Assembly (NCBI GenBank): GCA_002344785.1
Contig: DDUL01000003.1
Location: forward strand, 1-64,000
Source: Bdellovibrionaceae bacterium UBA2339
Lineage (GTDB): Bacteria; Bdellovibrionota; Bdellovibrionia; Bdellovibrionales; JAMPXM01
Direction: 5' to 3'
DNA: 64,000 nt
Within the stretch, counting starts at the first letter, position 1. The number at the start of each line of letters is the position of its first letter. Shown one piece after another: positions 51,601 to 59,562 of this stretch. Below the pieces are notes generated by a model that saw nothing but the letters and a program-made list of their open reading frames with translations, ran no database searches and had not been told where the DNA came from. Position numbers and translations under genes: made by a program.

Positions 51601-51957
51601 ATGCACGATGACGCCGCCGCCACCACCGTAAATCCGCACGTGTTCAGCACCGGCTTGTTTCAGCAAGTCATAGCAGTACTTGAAGTACTCCATGTGCCCG
51701 CCTTGATAGCTCGACAGCGCAATTCCCTGCGCGCCTTCCTGCAAGGCTGCCGTCACAACATCAATGACGCTGCGGTTGTGTCCGAGGTGAATGACTTCAG
51801 CGCCGGCATCTTGAAGCAAACGTCGCATGAGATTGATGGACGCATCGTGGCCGTCAAAAAGTGCCGCCGCCGTCACGATTCGCGGGTTGCGTTGAGTCTG
51901 ATAGCGAGCTCGAGGCGAGCCCGTAGAGGATGAGGATTGCGTCGGGTCTTTTGCCAT
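48640..51957 (-). CDS. icmF: Fused isobutyryl-CoA mutase (IcmF)
   Basis: The 1105-residue enzyme fuses three parts: a B12-binding domain (His37 in LFDGHDASI), a MeaB-like G-protein chaperone (Walker A GVTGTGGAGKSS at 221-232, base motif NKAD), and the substrate-binding TIM barrel (about 560-1090). The barrel has the IcmF-type block FPYTAGVFPLKRDNEDPTRM and the conserved STAFDSVTLYGQDPDPRPDI. It interconverts isobutyryl-CoA and butyryl-CoA using adenosylcobalamin, and many IcmF proteins also accept other branched acyl-CoAs. Length and domain order match known IcmF. It sits in an operon after hydratase and dehydrogenase genes. Confidence 0.95.
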   Translation of the reverse strand: MAKDPTQSSSSTGSPRARYQTQRNPRIVTAAALFDGHDASINLMRRLLQDAGAEVIHLGHNRSVIDVVTAALQEGAQGIALSSYQGGHMEYFKYCYDLLKQAGAEHVRIYGGGGGVIVHEEKKQLEAYGIAQIFHPEDGRRLGLEGMIDMIMQGCDYDLVDRAGQNPNGKVAWELEGRAELPHRDLGVALAAIELGREVPADVLSRLQSLRRTSDAPLVLGVTGTGGAGKSSLVDELVQRLLNNFPNLKIGIVCVDPSKRKTGGALLGDRIRMNSLSRPGAFMRSVASRGSGSEIAEALPRMLDFLKGYAFDLLIAETSGIGQAQNAITQVADLSLYVMTSEFGAQSQLEKIDMIDFADLIAINKADRRGSQDALRDVRKQYRRSRKLFEAPSEEADRKLPIFLTQAQQFNDDGCNRLFFKLTEILAERQASRAKFWTLSAQTRERIVGVQRSSLVPPERQNYLAEIAQTVRRYKSETETMAQAASKLGAVKEILHGEAVKIDDSSLKQWEKAIGATELQKLQQWDQLQNAYAGEHYTYEVRGRKISQPLLRTSLSGTPIRRVVLPKLKDWGDRLRFLRLENVPGEFPYTAGVFPLKRDNEDPTRMFAGEGPPERTNKRFHYLAKGQPATRLSTAFDSVTLYGQDPDPRPDIFGKVGESGVSICTLDDMKRLYAGFDLCAPTTSVSMTINGPAPMILAFFMNTAIDQQVERRESELGRKLTEKEWQVLADETLQNVRGTVQADILKEDQGQNTCIFSIDFALKMMGDIQAYFIEKQVKNFYSVSISGYHIAEAGANPISQLAFTLSNAFTFVEYYRSRGMNVDDFAPNLSFFFSNGLDPEYSVIGRVARRIWAIAMRDLYRGNDRSQKLKYHIQTSGRSLHAQEIDFNDIRTTLQALLAIYDNCNSLHTNAYDEAITTPTEESVRRAMAIQLIINREFGMAKNENPMQGSYFFEELTDLVEEAVLTEFLRINERGGVLGAMETQYQRGKIQDESMLYEHLKHSGELPIVGVNTFIDPKTLESSYVPPKIELARASYEEKNLCLQRVRESQAAHQAHSEEALKRLKLAALSGQNVFAALMQAARVCSLHQMTLALYEVGGQYRRNL

Positions 51958-52122
51958 AGTGTCAGCAACTTAACCGATGCCAACCCGAGCTTGTATCTTG
52001 AGATGGGACGCTCCGCGCCGCCGTAAGAGTTGATATGGGTTGGAAGGATTCGGCGCGGATTGGGGCGAGTCCGTCGTTCCACCACAGAGAGGCCGGTTTG
52101 CAACGCCCCGCTTCAGGCCCCA

Positions 52123-52926
52123 TTAGAACTGAGGCTTTCGCTTCTCCAAAAACGCCCGAACGCCCTCTGTTCGCTCAGGACTTTCAAAGGCGCGCCCAAA
52201 AAGGCTGGCTTCGATGCCCTCGGCCTCTCGAAGCGAGCATTCTTGCCCAGAGTGAATGCTTTTTTTGATCAGCGACAAAGCACCCGGAGCACGTTGGCTG
52301 AGCAGTTGCGCCTGGGCCAGAACTTGAGCTTTGAACTCAGCTGCTGGAATGACCTGATTGACCAAACCGATGCGAAGCGCTTCGTCGGCCTTGATCTGCG
52401 AACCCGTCATGGCCATTTCGAGCGCTTTGGCCGTGCCAATTCGACGCGGCAGACGAACCGTGCCGCCGAAGCCAGGAATCAAACCCAAAGTGCACTCGGG
52501 AAGCGCAAACTTCGCGCTCTCACTTGCGATGATCCAGTCGCAAGCCATGGCCAGCTCAAGGCCCCCGCCGAGCGCAAAGCCGTTGACGGCTGCGATGACA
52601 GGTCGAGGTAAACTTTCAAATCGCGCAAACAAAGCCTGGCCTTCACGCGCAAATTCCTCAGCCGCCTTCGGCGACATGGCTTCAAACTGCTTGATATCCG
52701 CGCCGGCCACAAAGGCCTTCTCGCCGTCACCGGTGAGCACCAAGACGCGCAGTCGCGCATCTTTTTCCGCGACATCAAGAAGTTGCGCTAAGGAGCTCAG
52801 CACTTCTCGGCTGAGGGCATTGAGTGCTTCAGGTCGCGAAAGGCTCACCCACCAGATCTTCGCGGACTCGTGATTCTCAACATTGTGAAATTCAATTTTG
52901 AGATGAGGAAAGTTCAGTTCCGACAT
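52123..52926 (-). CDS. Enoyl-CoA hydratase (crotonase family)
   Basis: The 267-residue protein has the crotonase oxyanion hole (AFVAGADIKQFEAM and VNGFALGGGLELAMACDW) and the catalytic acid in LPECTLGLIPGFGGTVRLPR. It should hydrate short-chain enoyl-CoAs. The ATG has AAGGAG 6 bases upstream. It lies 24 bp after the 3-hydroxyacyl-CoA dehydrogenase gene, giving two consecutive beta-oxidation steps. Confidence 0.92.
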   Translation of the reverse strand: MSELNFPHLKIEFHNVENHESAKIWWVSLSRPEALNALSREVLSSLAQLLDVAEKDARLRVLVLTGDGEKAFVAGADIKQFEAMSPKAAEEFAREGQALFARFESLPRPVIAAVNGFALGGGLELAMACDWIIASESAKFALPECTLGLIPGFGGTVRLPRRIGTAKALEMAMTGSQIKADEALRIGLVNQVIPAAEFKAQVLAQAQLLSQRAPGALSLIKKSIHSGQECSLREAEGIEASLFGRAFESPERTEGVRAFLEKRKPQF

Positions 52927-52950
52927 CGAGGACTCCTTGGCTTGCCGAAA

Positions 52951-53850
52951 TTAGTAGGTGTAGACGCCTCGTCCGGATTTGCGTCCCAGCCAGCCGGCTT
53001 CAACGTATTTCACAAGCAAGGGACAAGGGCGATACTTCGCGTCTCCTAAGCCTTCGTGCAAAACTCGCATGATCGCCAAGCAAGTGTCCAAGCCGATGAA
53101 ATCGGCCAAGGTGAGCGGCCCCATGGGTTGATTGGTGCCAAGCTTCATCGCCTCATCAATGCCTTTGGCATCCGCGATCCCCTCGTACAAGGCGTAGAAG
53201 GCTTCGTTGATCATCGGCATCAGGATTCGGTTGACGATGAAGCCGGGAAAGTCCCGACCTTCGATGAACACCTTGCCCATGCCCTCAGCCAAGGAACGCA
53301 CATTCGCAAAAGTCTCAGGCGAAGTTTGCATGCCGCGAATGCCTTCCACCAAACTCATGAGCGGAACGGGATTCATAAAGTGCATGCCGCAAACTTTTTC
53401 TGGCCGCCGAGTGGCCGCCGCAATCTTGGTGATGGAAATCGAGGACGTGTTTGAGACGAGCAGAGCCTCAGGCTTCACGGCCTGATCCAACTCCGCAAAA
53501 ATCTTGAGCTTCAAATCCACATTCTCTGTGGCCGCTTCAACCACCACATCGCAATCCGCGAGATCGCGAAGTGCGGAGGTGCCGTGAATTCGGCCCAAGA
53601 TCTGCTGCTTACCTTCCAGCGTGAGCTTTTCTTTTTTGATCAGGCGGTCACAGCTTGCCGCAATCGTACCCAGACCTTTTTCGACGGCCGCCGCTGACAC
53701 ATCCATCATCACAACATTCAAACCCGCGGCCGCCGCGACTTGCGCGATGCCATTGCCCATTTGGCCGGCGCCCACGACGCCAAGGGTTTTCGGCAGTTTT
53801 CCTGAAGTTACTGTTTCAGAAGTTGTTTGCGTTGATCCTTGGGCCATCAT
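52951..53850 (-). CDS. 3-hydroxybutyryl-CoA dehydrogenase
   Basis: The 299-residue enzyme oxidises 3-hydroxyacyl-CoA with NAD, or runs in reverse. It has the Rossmann motif LGVVGAGQMGNGIAQVAA, the catalytic HFMNPVPLMSLVEG, and the C-terminal domain (IDEAMKLGTNQPMGPLTLAD, FIGLD). It is single-domain, unlike the fused enzyme at the right edge. Two adjacent ATGs could start it (53850, 53847); GAGG lies just upstream and suits the second slightly better. Confidence 0.92.
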   Translation of the reverse strand: MMAQGSTQTTSETVTSGKLPKTLGVVGAGQMGNGIAQVAAAAGLNVVMMDVSAAAVEKGLGTIAASCDRLIKKEKLTLEGKQQILGRIHGTSALRDLADCDVVVEAATENVDLKLKIFAELDQAVKPEALLVSNTSSISITKIAAATRRPEKVCGMHFMNPVPLMSLVEGIRGMQTSPETFANVRSLAEGMGKVFIEGRDFPGFIVNRILMPMINEAFYALYEGIADAKGIDEAMKLGTNQPMGPLTLADFIGLDTCLAIMRVLHEGLGDAKYRPCPLLVKYVEAGWLGRKSGRGVYTY

Positions 53851-53886
53851 CCACCTCGTTTTGATGAGAGTGGATCTTGATTAGCA

Positions 53887-55008
53887 TCAAAACAATTCGG
53901 GCGAAAAGCGAAACAACACTTCGCCGCGATGCTCAGCCTGCCCAACTTCAGGCCATGACTTTGTCGCGACCAGCAGAGCGCGACCCGTCTTGCTCAACGA
54001 GTAAAACTGAAGCCCCAAACTCGCCTCTTGCCGAGAATCCCGATCGCGGTGCAGGTCTTCATCCTCAACTTCGTAACGAAGCAGCCAAGCCCAACGCGAG
54101 CTCGCCTCCCAGGTGAGATCGCTGCGTCCGCTGCGCCATCGGCGCGACCTCGAATCTTGCGTGACTTCTGCACCAAAGCCTTCACCCAGCCATTCAAATA
54201 TTTCCGATCCCACCTGAAAGCGAGTCAACACGCCCAAGGAGGCAAGGCGTACATGTGATTTTTCCGTAGGCACCAACTCCAGCGCCGAACTGGTCACGCC
54301 CGCGGGTGCGGTGGATGTCGGCGTCGTTCGCCCCGTCTGGCCGCTCAAAGTCGCACGCCACAAACTTTTCTCGTTGCGGTTTTCCCACTCGATCTTCGCT
54401 GTGAACCATGTCTCGCGATCCAGATCACTTCCGGATTCACCGTTATGCACCAGCCATTGACTGGCAAAGACGCCGGACTCAACCCGATAGCCCAAGCCCA
54501 AATCGCGAAGCGCCACCAAACCTCGTTTGAGGATGAGGCTTCGAGTCCACCGGCGCTGAGAATCATCAGCCGCTTCAATTCCAAACGGCACGTCCTGTTG
54601 GCCAAATCGCCAATCGCCAACACTGGTTTTCCAGTTGAGCCAAGCGTCGACCACCACAAGATCCGTGCTCCGCTCCGTGCTTGCACCCGGATATCGCCAA
54701 GGTCTTGCGACGAGGTTTCGCGTGCCAAGCCCCACTCGCGCGCTGACATCTTCAAATGTCCATCGCGCCCCCAGCCTCGCGCCACTCAAGGTGAACTCAC
54801 CGTCACGAGGTTCGACAAGTCTCGCGCCAGACTCCAGCCAGAGCTGGTCCCAATCCACGCTCCCACCCAGTTCTGCAGCGGGCGCCGTCGCTGTGGCGCC
54901 GAGAGCGATCATGCTGATCGCACTTAGAATGTGCCGCGAGCTTCGAGCCAAGCTCCCGAAGGGATCTCGCAACTGGACCAAAGGTGAGATCGAAGCGCTA
55001 CCTGGCAT
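53887..55008 (-). CDS. Outer-membrane beta-barrel protein (porin-like)
   Basis: A 373-residue protein with a signal peptide (HILSAISMIALGATATAPAA) and a mature part of amphipathic beta strands (DAWLNWKTSVGDWRFGQQ, RYEVEDEDLHRDRDSRQEAS, LGLQFYSL) ending in RFSPELF with a C-terminal Phe. It resembles phosphate-selective or other porin-like barrels in composition, but I cannot assign a substrate. The ATG has AAGGAG 4 bases upstream. Confidence 0.72.
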   Translation of the reverse strand: MPGSASISPLVQLRDPFGSLARSSRHILSAISMIALGATATAPAAELGGSVDWDQLWLESGARLVEPRDGEFTLSGARLGARWTFEDVSARVGLGTRNLVARPWRYPGASTERSTDLVVVDAWLNWKTSVGDWRFGQQDVPFGIEAADDSQRRWTRSLILKRGLVALRDLGLGYRVESGVFASQWLVHNGESGSDLDRETWFTAKIEWENRNEKSLWRATLSGQTGRTTPTSTAPAGVTSSALELVPTEKSHVRLASLGVLTRFQVGSEIFEWLGEGFGAEVTQDSRSRRWRSGRSDLTWEASSRWAWLLRYEVEDEDLHRDRDSRQEASLGLQFYSLSKTGRALLVATKSWPEVGQAEHRGEVLFRFSPELF

Positions 55009-55042
55009 GTCACTCCTTAAGTTTTAAGGCTAACGAGCCATA

Positions 55043-56506
55043 ATGAAAAAATCCATGGCGATTTCCAAACCGGACTCTCAACACCCGAGTAATTCGACTT
55101 CAGCTGGCGCAACTCGACCTCGAATTGTTGGTCAGCAACATCGCATCGCTGGGAGGCCGTCGGGATCGGCGTCGACTTTCATTCTCGGCGCGCTGTTGAT
55201 CGCGAGCGGTTGGCTGGCTCCTCCGTCGGCCTTGGCACAAGCCTCACTGGGCGCGATCTCCGTGCAAGCGCCGATTTACTTGCAACTTGATTCGCGCTTT
55301 CCCTCCGGCCAAAGATCGCGTCGAGAACTTGAAGCGCGGACGCAAGCCTCACAGATCCAACGTTGGTTTCGAGTGCGAACCCAAGTCGAAAGCCGCAGCG
55401 TGCTTGGCTGGATTCCTGAAGATCATGTGCTGACGCCGCTTAAGCTTTCGACGATGGTTCGACTGAAAGTTTCAGTTCCGGATCGCTTCGCTCCGCATGT
55501 GGATTCGATTCGCCAAACACGGCTTCCGGTCGACTCACCGCTGGTGGTCCTCGATCAGCTCGGATCTTGGATGCGTGTGCGCCCCCTCACCGATACGGCT
55601 CTTGGTGCCGACTCTTGGGTGCCGACCTCGGCGCTTCGCCGCGACTCGCTGGAACAAAGTCGAAAAGCTTACGTCGTCAAACGCAGTGATCTGCGACTTC
55701 AGCCCGATAAAAAATCAACGGTGTTATCACAGGTGCACGCGGGCGAGATGGTGCTTGTCACACAGGAACGCAAGATCGGCTCGCGCGCGTGGATTGAGAT
55801 GCGCACGGAGAACAACACGCCGATGTGGTTGCCTCGCGAGCATGTTTGGCTCGCGACGGATGTCGACGAAAAGTGGCTTCGACCGCAAGGCATCAACCTC
55901 GAACTGCGCTCAGCGCCGCACCCCACGGCTGATGTGGTGACTCGCCTGAAGGCGGAAGCTCGGCTTGAAGTTCTCGGACAACGGAACTTGCGTTGGGGAC
56001 GCGTGCTCTTTGACAAGCAGACTTATTGGTGGCCGATGTCGGATGAAGATCGACAACTTGAAAATGCGCGACCAAGCATGACGTTAAGTTTTGAAGATCT
56101 CCGACAGCGGAAGATCTTCGATCAGGTCAAGAGCGAGGAGCTGGGACTGCACATCGTGTCCGCGCAAGGCGTGTTCATCTCCACCGATGGCGAGAACTAC
56201 CGTCGCGTCGAAAGATTTGAGAGCAAGAACTTTCCCTTGAGCCTCACGCCGACGGGCGTGGTCATCGCTGGCCCCTACCGCTCCAACGACCAAGGCCAGA
56301 ATTGGGAACAATGGATTCGCTGGGATCGCCTTGCGGAAACGCTCGCAGAAACCGAAGATGCCGAGGCCTTTGCGCGCATGCGCATGGCGGCCATTCACGC
56401 TTTGGATCAAGACGGACGCCATGTGCAAGCCGTCTTAGATGTCGGCAAAGGCCGAAAAATCCGCGTTGAGACTTCAGATCAAGGACAAAGCTGGATTGAG
56501 CTCTAA
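55043..56506 (+). CDS. Exported protein with SH3-like repeats and BNR-type motifs
   Basis: A 487-residue protein with an internal signal-like segment (FILGALLIASGWLAPPSALA) after a 45-residue polar N-terminus. Three bacterial SH3-like repeats can be seen (RWFRVRTQVESRSVLGWIPE, SWMRVRPLTD and SDLRLQPDKKSTVLSQVHAG, then NLELRSAPHPTADVVTRL). The last 130 residues have sialidase-type Asp-box motifs (SNDQGQNWEQW, SDQGQSWIEL). SH3b domains often bind peptidoglycan. The 3' end overlaps the convergent plsC-like gene by 4 bp. Confidence 0.72.
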   Translation: MKKSMAISKPDSQHPSNSTSAGATRPRIVGQQHRIAGRPSGSASTFILGALLIASGWLAPPSALAQASLGAISVQAPIYLQLDSRFPSGQRSRRELEARTQASQIQRWFRVRTQVESRSVLGWIPEDHVLTPLKLSTMVRLKVSVPDRFAPHVDSIRQTRLPVDSPLVVLDQLGSWMRVRPLTDTALGADSWVPTSALRRDSLEQSRKAYVVKRSDLRLQPDKKSTVLSQVHAGEMVLVTQERKIGSRAWIEMRTENNTPMWLPREHVWLATDVDEKWLRPQGINLELRSAPHPTADVVTRLKAEARLEVLGQRNLRWGRVLFDKQTYWWPMSDEDRQLENARPSMTLSFEDLRQRKIFDQVKSEELGLHIVSAQGVFISTDGENYRRVERFESKNFPLSLTPTGVVIAGPYRSNDQGQNWEQWIRWDRLAETLAETEDAEAFARMRMAAIHALDQDGRHVQAVLDVGKGRKIRVETSDQGQSWIEL

Positions 56507-57285
56507 CTGCCCCAGCTTGGATCTGCGCGCAGGGCCTCATAGGCCACCAACATACGCTGACGAACCTCATCCGTGAACGCGACAACTTTGTCGTGAGGCG
56601 CGTCTTCACCTGCAGGCGGCGGCTTCACATGCGGCATAACGGGATCCAAAACGCGAACTTCAATGCTTGAGATCCATCGCTTGGTGTTGACCAAGAGACT
56701 TCCCTTCTCCAGCACCGCGTGCGCTCCGTAAATCACCAGTGGCATAACCGGCACGCCAAAATTCGACGAAAACAAAAACGGACCCTTCTTAAAGGCACCA
56801 ATCTCGGCGTTCGGTTGCCGAGTCCCCTCAGGCGCCAATGCAAACATAAAACCTTCGGCGAAAAGTCGACTGGCTTGCCGATAAACTTCCAAGACTTCGG
56901 CGCGGTTGTGCCGTGCGATCGGCAAGTTCGAACCCGCGCGCATCGCCGCGCCAAACATGGGAATGCGGAAAAGTTCAATCTTAGCCCCCCACCGAATTCG
57001 ACGACCTCCGCATTTGGCCATGACGGCGGGAATATCAAAGAGGCTTTGGTGATTGAAGGCGAGGATCGCGCCACCTTGTGCCGGAAGTTTTTCAAAGCCG
57101 CGAGCTCGAATGCGAATTCCATAAACCCACAGCACGCCCCGAGCCCACAACATCATACTGCGGGTGAGTTGATCCGGCTGGCGCATGAAGCCTGTGAGAA
57201 TCACCGGAATCGTCATGAGGCCCGTCCAAAGCGGCACAAAGGCAATACCGAAAATCGCTCGAGGATAGGTGATGAGACGGATCAT
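56503..57285 (-). CDS. 1-acyl-sn-glycerol-3-phosphate acyltransferase (PlsC family)
   Basis: The 260-residue membrane protein acylates lysophosphatidic acid to phosphatidic acid. It has the NHQSLFD version of the HX4D motif, FALAPEGTRQPN carrying the EGTR motif, and GVPVMPLVIYGAH as block IV. An N-terminal helix pair anchors it. The ATG at 57285 has AAGGAG 5 bases upstream. It is 15 bp after the RelA/SpoT-like gene and is probably co-transcribed. Confidence 0.9.
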   Translation of the reverse strand: MIRLITYPRAIFGIAFVPLWTGLMTIPVILTGFMRQPDQLTRSMMLWARGVLWVYGIRIRARGFEKLPAQGGAILAFNHQSLFDIPAVMAKCGGRRIRWGAKIELFRIPMFGAAMRAGSNLPIARHNRAEVLEVYRQASRLFAEGFMFALAPEGTRQPNAEIGAFKKGPFLFSSNFGVPVMPLVIYGAHAVLEKGSLLVNTKRWISSIEVRVLDPVMPHVKPPPAGEDAPHDKVVAFTDEVRQRMLVAYEALRADPSWGS

Positions 57286-57300
57286 CCGCACTCCTTCGCT

Positions 57301-58545
57301 TCAAAGAACCTCGTGATGCAAACCAAACACGCGTTCCCGCGCGGCCTTCTTTTGCCGTTCTTTATACGCTTCATGGGCGGTGGGTCCCTGGCTCTGTCGC
57401 TCAAAAGTTCCGCGGTCCATGATTTGAACTTCGAAAGGATAGAAAAAGCGAAATGGCTTGGAGTCGGGATCGCGCGCGTTCGGCACAGTCACCAAGCGTC
57501 GGGCGATGAATTTGATAAAGCGATGATCTGGACCTGAAAAATCATTTCGACGCGCTTGAAACTCCGCGCGTCCCGCATGCTGATCGTAATGTCGCTCGAG
57601 CCACTTTTCGACAAACTCATCAGAGATCGCACCATGGCCGGCCTGCGAATGCTCCAACTCATCCATCGCCTCGATGAACACATTCAACGGAAACAAAGTG
57701 TTCGTGCTTTGATCCGGAATGATATGCGGAAAGCTCACGATGTTCTGATCAATCAGCATGCGCACGACACGATAAGAATCAAAATACCCTCGGGTCACAA
57801 AGCGCACGCCGATCTTATCGAGCAAAGTGAGCGCCACGCGCTCGGGTCGCGCCAGGAGTTTGATCACGGCGCTCGCCGTAGTCTTAAACGGCTTCACGTC
57901 AAAGCGCTCAAGTTGCACGCGCTCCAAGGCCGAGGCCGCGGCCGGCTCGCGCAAAATGAACACACCGCTTCCCTCAAGATCTTGCGATACCGCGGACTCG
58001 ATGGGCGCTAAAACTTGCTGCTGGATCTCATCGCGAAATGCGGAAAACAAATCGTTCCGCAGATGCACGTAGACATGCATGACTCGTAAAATGGCACATG
58101 CCCAGCGCTGCAAGTGGGCTTTGCCGGGCTCTCGCTGCGAGGCCAACATCAGAAGATCGGCCAAGTCCTCCAGCTGCGTGGGATCCGTGAGTTCAGACGG
58201 AATGCTCTCGCCTTCTTCCATCAATTGCTCGCGAATCATCGCCAAAGCGCGACGGAAGGTCGACGACATCTCCTCTCGATCTTGGGCCACAGCTAAGTCG
58301 TAACCGTAGGAGAGCAAAAACTGCCGGGCCTCGGCTTTGTCGCGGAGATCCAAGCGCGGAATATCCAAAACCGAGCGACCTCCAACAACACATTCCAAAC
58401 TCTGATGCGAAAAATGAAACGGTGAAAGATTCGGCCGAGTCGAGGCGGTGACTTCAGCTCGCTCTTCCGTTCGGTCGGTCGAGTTGGATTTTGACTGAGA
58501 GTTGGATGTCTCTTCGCCGTCCGAAGAGTTCGATGACTTGGACAT
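57301..58545 (-). CDS. Conserved protein with RelA/SpoT synthetase-like motifs
   Basis: A protein of about 414 residues with no signal peptide. I recognise it as like a family of conserved hypothetical proteins in myxobacteria and Bdellovibrio-like bacteria. The second half has features of a RelA/SpoT-type nucleotidyltransferase: KPFKTTASAVIKLLARPER, then LLDKIGVRFVTRGYFDSYR (compare DLIGIR) and PFRFFYPFEVQIMDRGTFER (compare VEVQIRT). The N-terminal half is helical. The product could be a (p)ppGpp-like synthetase, or an inactive relative. The ATG at 58545 is chosen; the longer frame to 58623 has an unlikely composition. Confidence 0.6.
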   Translation of the reverse strand: MSKSSNSSDGEETSNSQSKSNSTDRTEERAEVTASTRPNLSPFHFSHQSLECVVGGRSVLDIPRLDLRDKAEARQFLLSYGYDLAVAQDREEMSSTFRRALAMIREQLMEEGESIPSELTDPTQLEDLADLLMLASQREPGKAHLQRWACAILRVMHVYVHLRNDLFSAFRDEIQQQVLAPIESAVSQDLEGSGVFILREPAAASALERVQLERFDVKPFKTTASAVIKLLARPERVALTLLDKIGVRFVTRGYFDSYRVVRMLIDQNIVSFPHIIPDQSTNTLFPLNVFIEAMDELEHSQAGHGAISDEFVEKWLERHYDQHAGRAEFQARRNDFSGPDHRFIKFIARRLVTVPNARDPDSKPFRFFYPFEVQIMDRGTFERQSQGPTAHEAYKERQKKAARERVFGLHHEVL

Positions 58546-58620
58546 GTCGGCAGTTTGACGTCTCCCAGCCAGAGCGGCAAGCGCACAGAGCCAGCGGTTG
58601 CCGCGGCGCGCCCTCGCGCT

Positions 58621-58654
58621 CAAAGCAAAAGCGGATCAGCTGAACTGATCCGCT
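58621..58654 (-). terminator. Intrinsic terminator of the lipoprotein gene
   Basis: A perfect 10-bp stem (AGCGGATCAG at 58630-58639, CTGATCCGCT at 58645-58654) is followed on the minus strand by a T-rich tract, TTTTGCTTTG. It lies about 35 bp after the lipoprotein stop. Confidence 0.82.
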
Positions 58655-58688
58655 CTTGACGTCGTTGTGAGTTGAAGAAACTCAAGAC

Positions 58689-59366
58689 TTACTGACAGCG
58701 GAAGAACTGACATGTCGGCACGCGGAACCAACCCACTGTGCCTGCGGCACCAGGCGTGGATCCATCGAAGCGGCGAGCATTGTCGTAACTGAAGCTGCCT
58801 TCGAACACAGAGTTATTGAATGTACCGTGCATCTCAATGTAGCCGTGCTGGTCTTGAAAGCGAAGGATCGCCTGATTGCCGGCCACTTCACCTGATGCGT
58901 TCTGCAAGAGAATCGTCACCGGACCCACGACTTTGCCATCGATGTTTTGCGAAGAGTACTCGTCGTACACCGCAACCAGCAGTCGAGAATCATTTCGCAC
59001 GGTGATTCGCTGACTGCTCGCGGTCTGCAAAGTTCCGCTGGAAAGCTCCACGCGCCCGCCGATGTACACACCTGTATTGTTGGCACCCGTCGCCGACACA
59101 TATCCAATGGCATCAGGACTCATCGTGGCTTCGAGCATGCCTGTCACCGCATCTTGAAACGAATCTTGATCTTGTGCATCCGCGATCACTTGTCCATTAA
59201 GAGTGATCCCCGCAGCTGTGGGCTGACCCGCGGGTCCAATGCCTCGCGTGTCTCGTCCAACAGTGACGGGCGTTGCGGAGTCTTGCTTGGAGCAGGCGCC
59301 GAGCTGCACCGCCAGCACCGACAAAGTCAGAACTAAGGCTGAACGGAATTTTCCTTGCGGGACCAT
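58689..59366 (-). CDS. Lipoprotein of unknown function
   Basis: A 225-residue protein with a signal peptide and lipobox QLGAC (Cys at about residue 24). The mature part is Ser/Thr/Gly-rich and beta-rich (GVYIGGRVELSSGTLQTASS, RLLVAVYDEYSSQNIDGKVV), with two cysteines close to the C-terminus (PTCQFFRCQ). I recognise no family. The ATG at 59366 has GGAGGAGG 5 bases upstream, one of the strongest ribosome-binding sites in the window, suggesting high expression. Confidence 0.75.
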   Translation of the reverse strand: MVPQGKFRSALVLTLSVLAVQLGACSKQDSATPVTVGRDTRGIGPAGQPTAAGITLNGQVIADAQDQDSFQDAVTGMLEATMSPDAIGYVSATGANNTGVYIGGRVELSSGTLQTASSQRITVRNDSRLLVAVYDEYSSQNIDGKVVGPVTILLQNASGEVAGNQAILRFQDQHGYIEMHGTFNNSVFEGSFSYDNARRFDGSTPGAAGTVGWFRVPTCQFFRCQ

Positions 59367-59493
59367 GACGACCTCCTCCAATGGGATTCAATACAGAGGT
59401 AACGCAAGCTTCGGACCAAAGTTCAGGAGGGTGAGAGCTGCTTAAAACGCAGTCCAGGACGGTGAAACCCAAGGGTGACCATTGAGAAATACA

Positions 59494-59514
59494 GCTGTCG
59501 AGAAGCTCGACAGC
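59494..59514. repeat. 9-bp hairpin in a divergent promoter region
   Basis: GCTGTCGAG and CTCGACAGC form a perfect 9-bp stem with a 3-base loop, between the lipoprotein gene and the exported protein gene. No T-tract follows. It may be an operator or a terminator-like element; the role is not clear. Confidence 0.5.
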
Positions 59515-59562
59515 CCCAGACCTGGCCTCGCCCCCTTGTTACATATCTATTAATTTAAAGAG

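Noticed and set aside
56719..57537. A 272-codon plus-strand frame across plsC and the next gene
   Set aside because: It spans two conserved minus-strand genes and their junction, which argues against a real gene.
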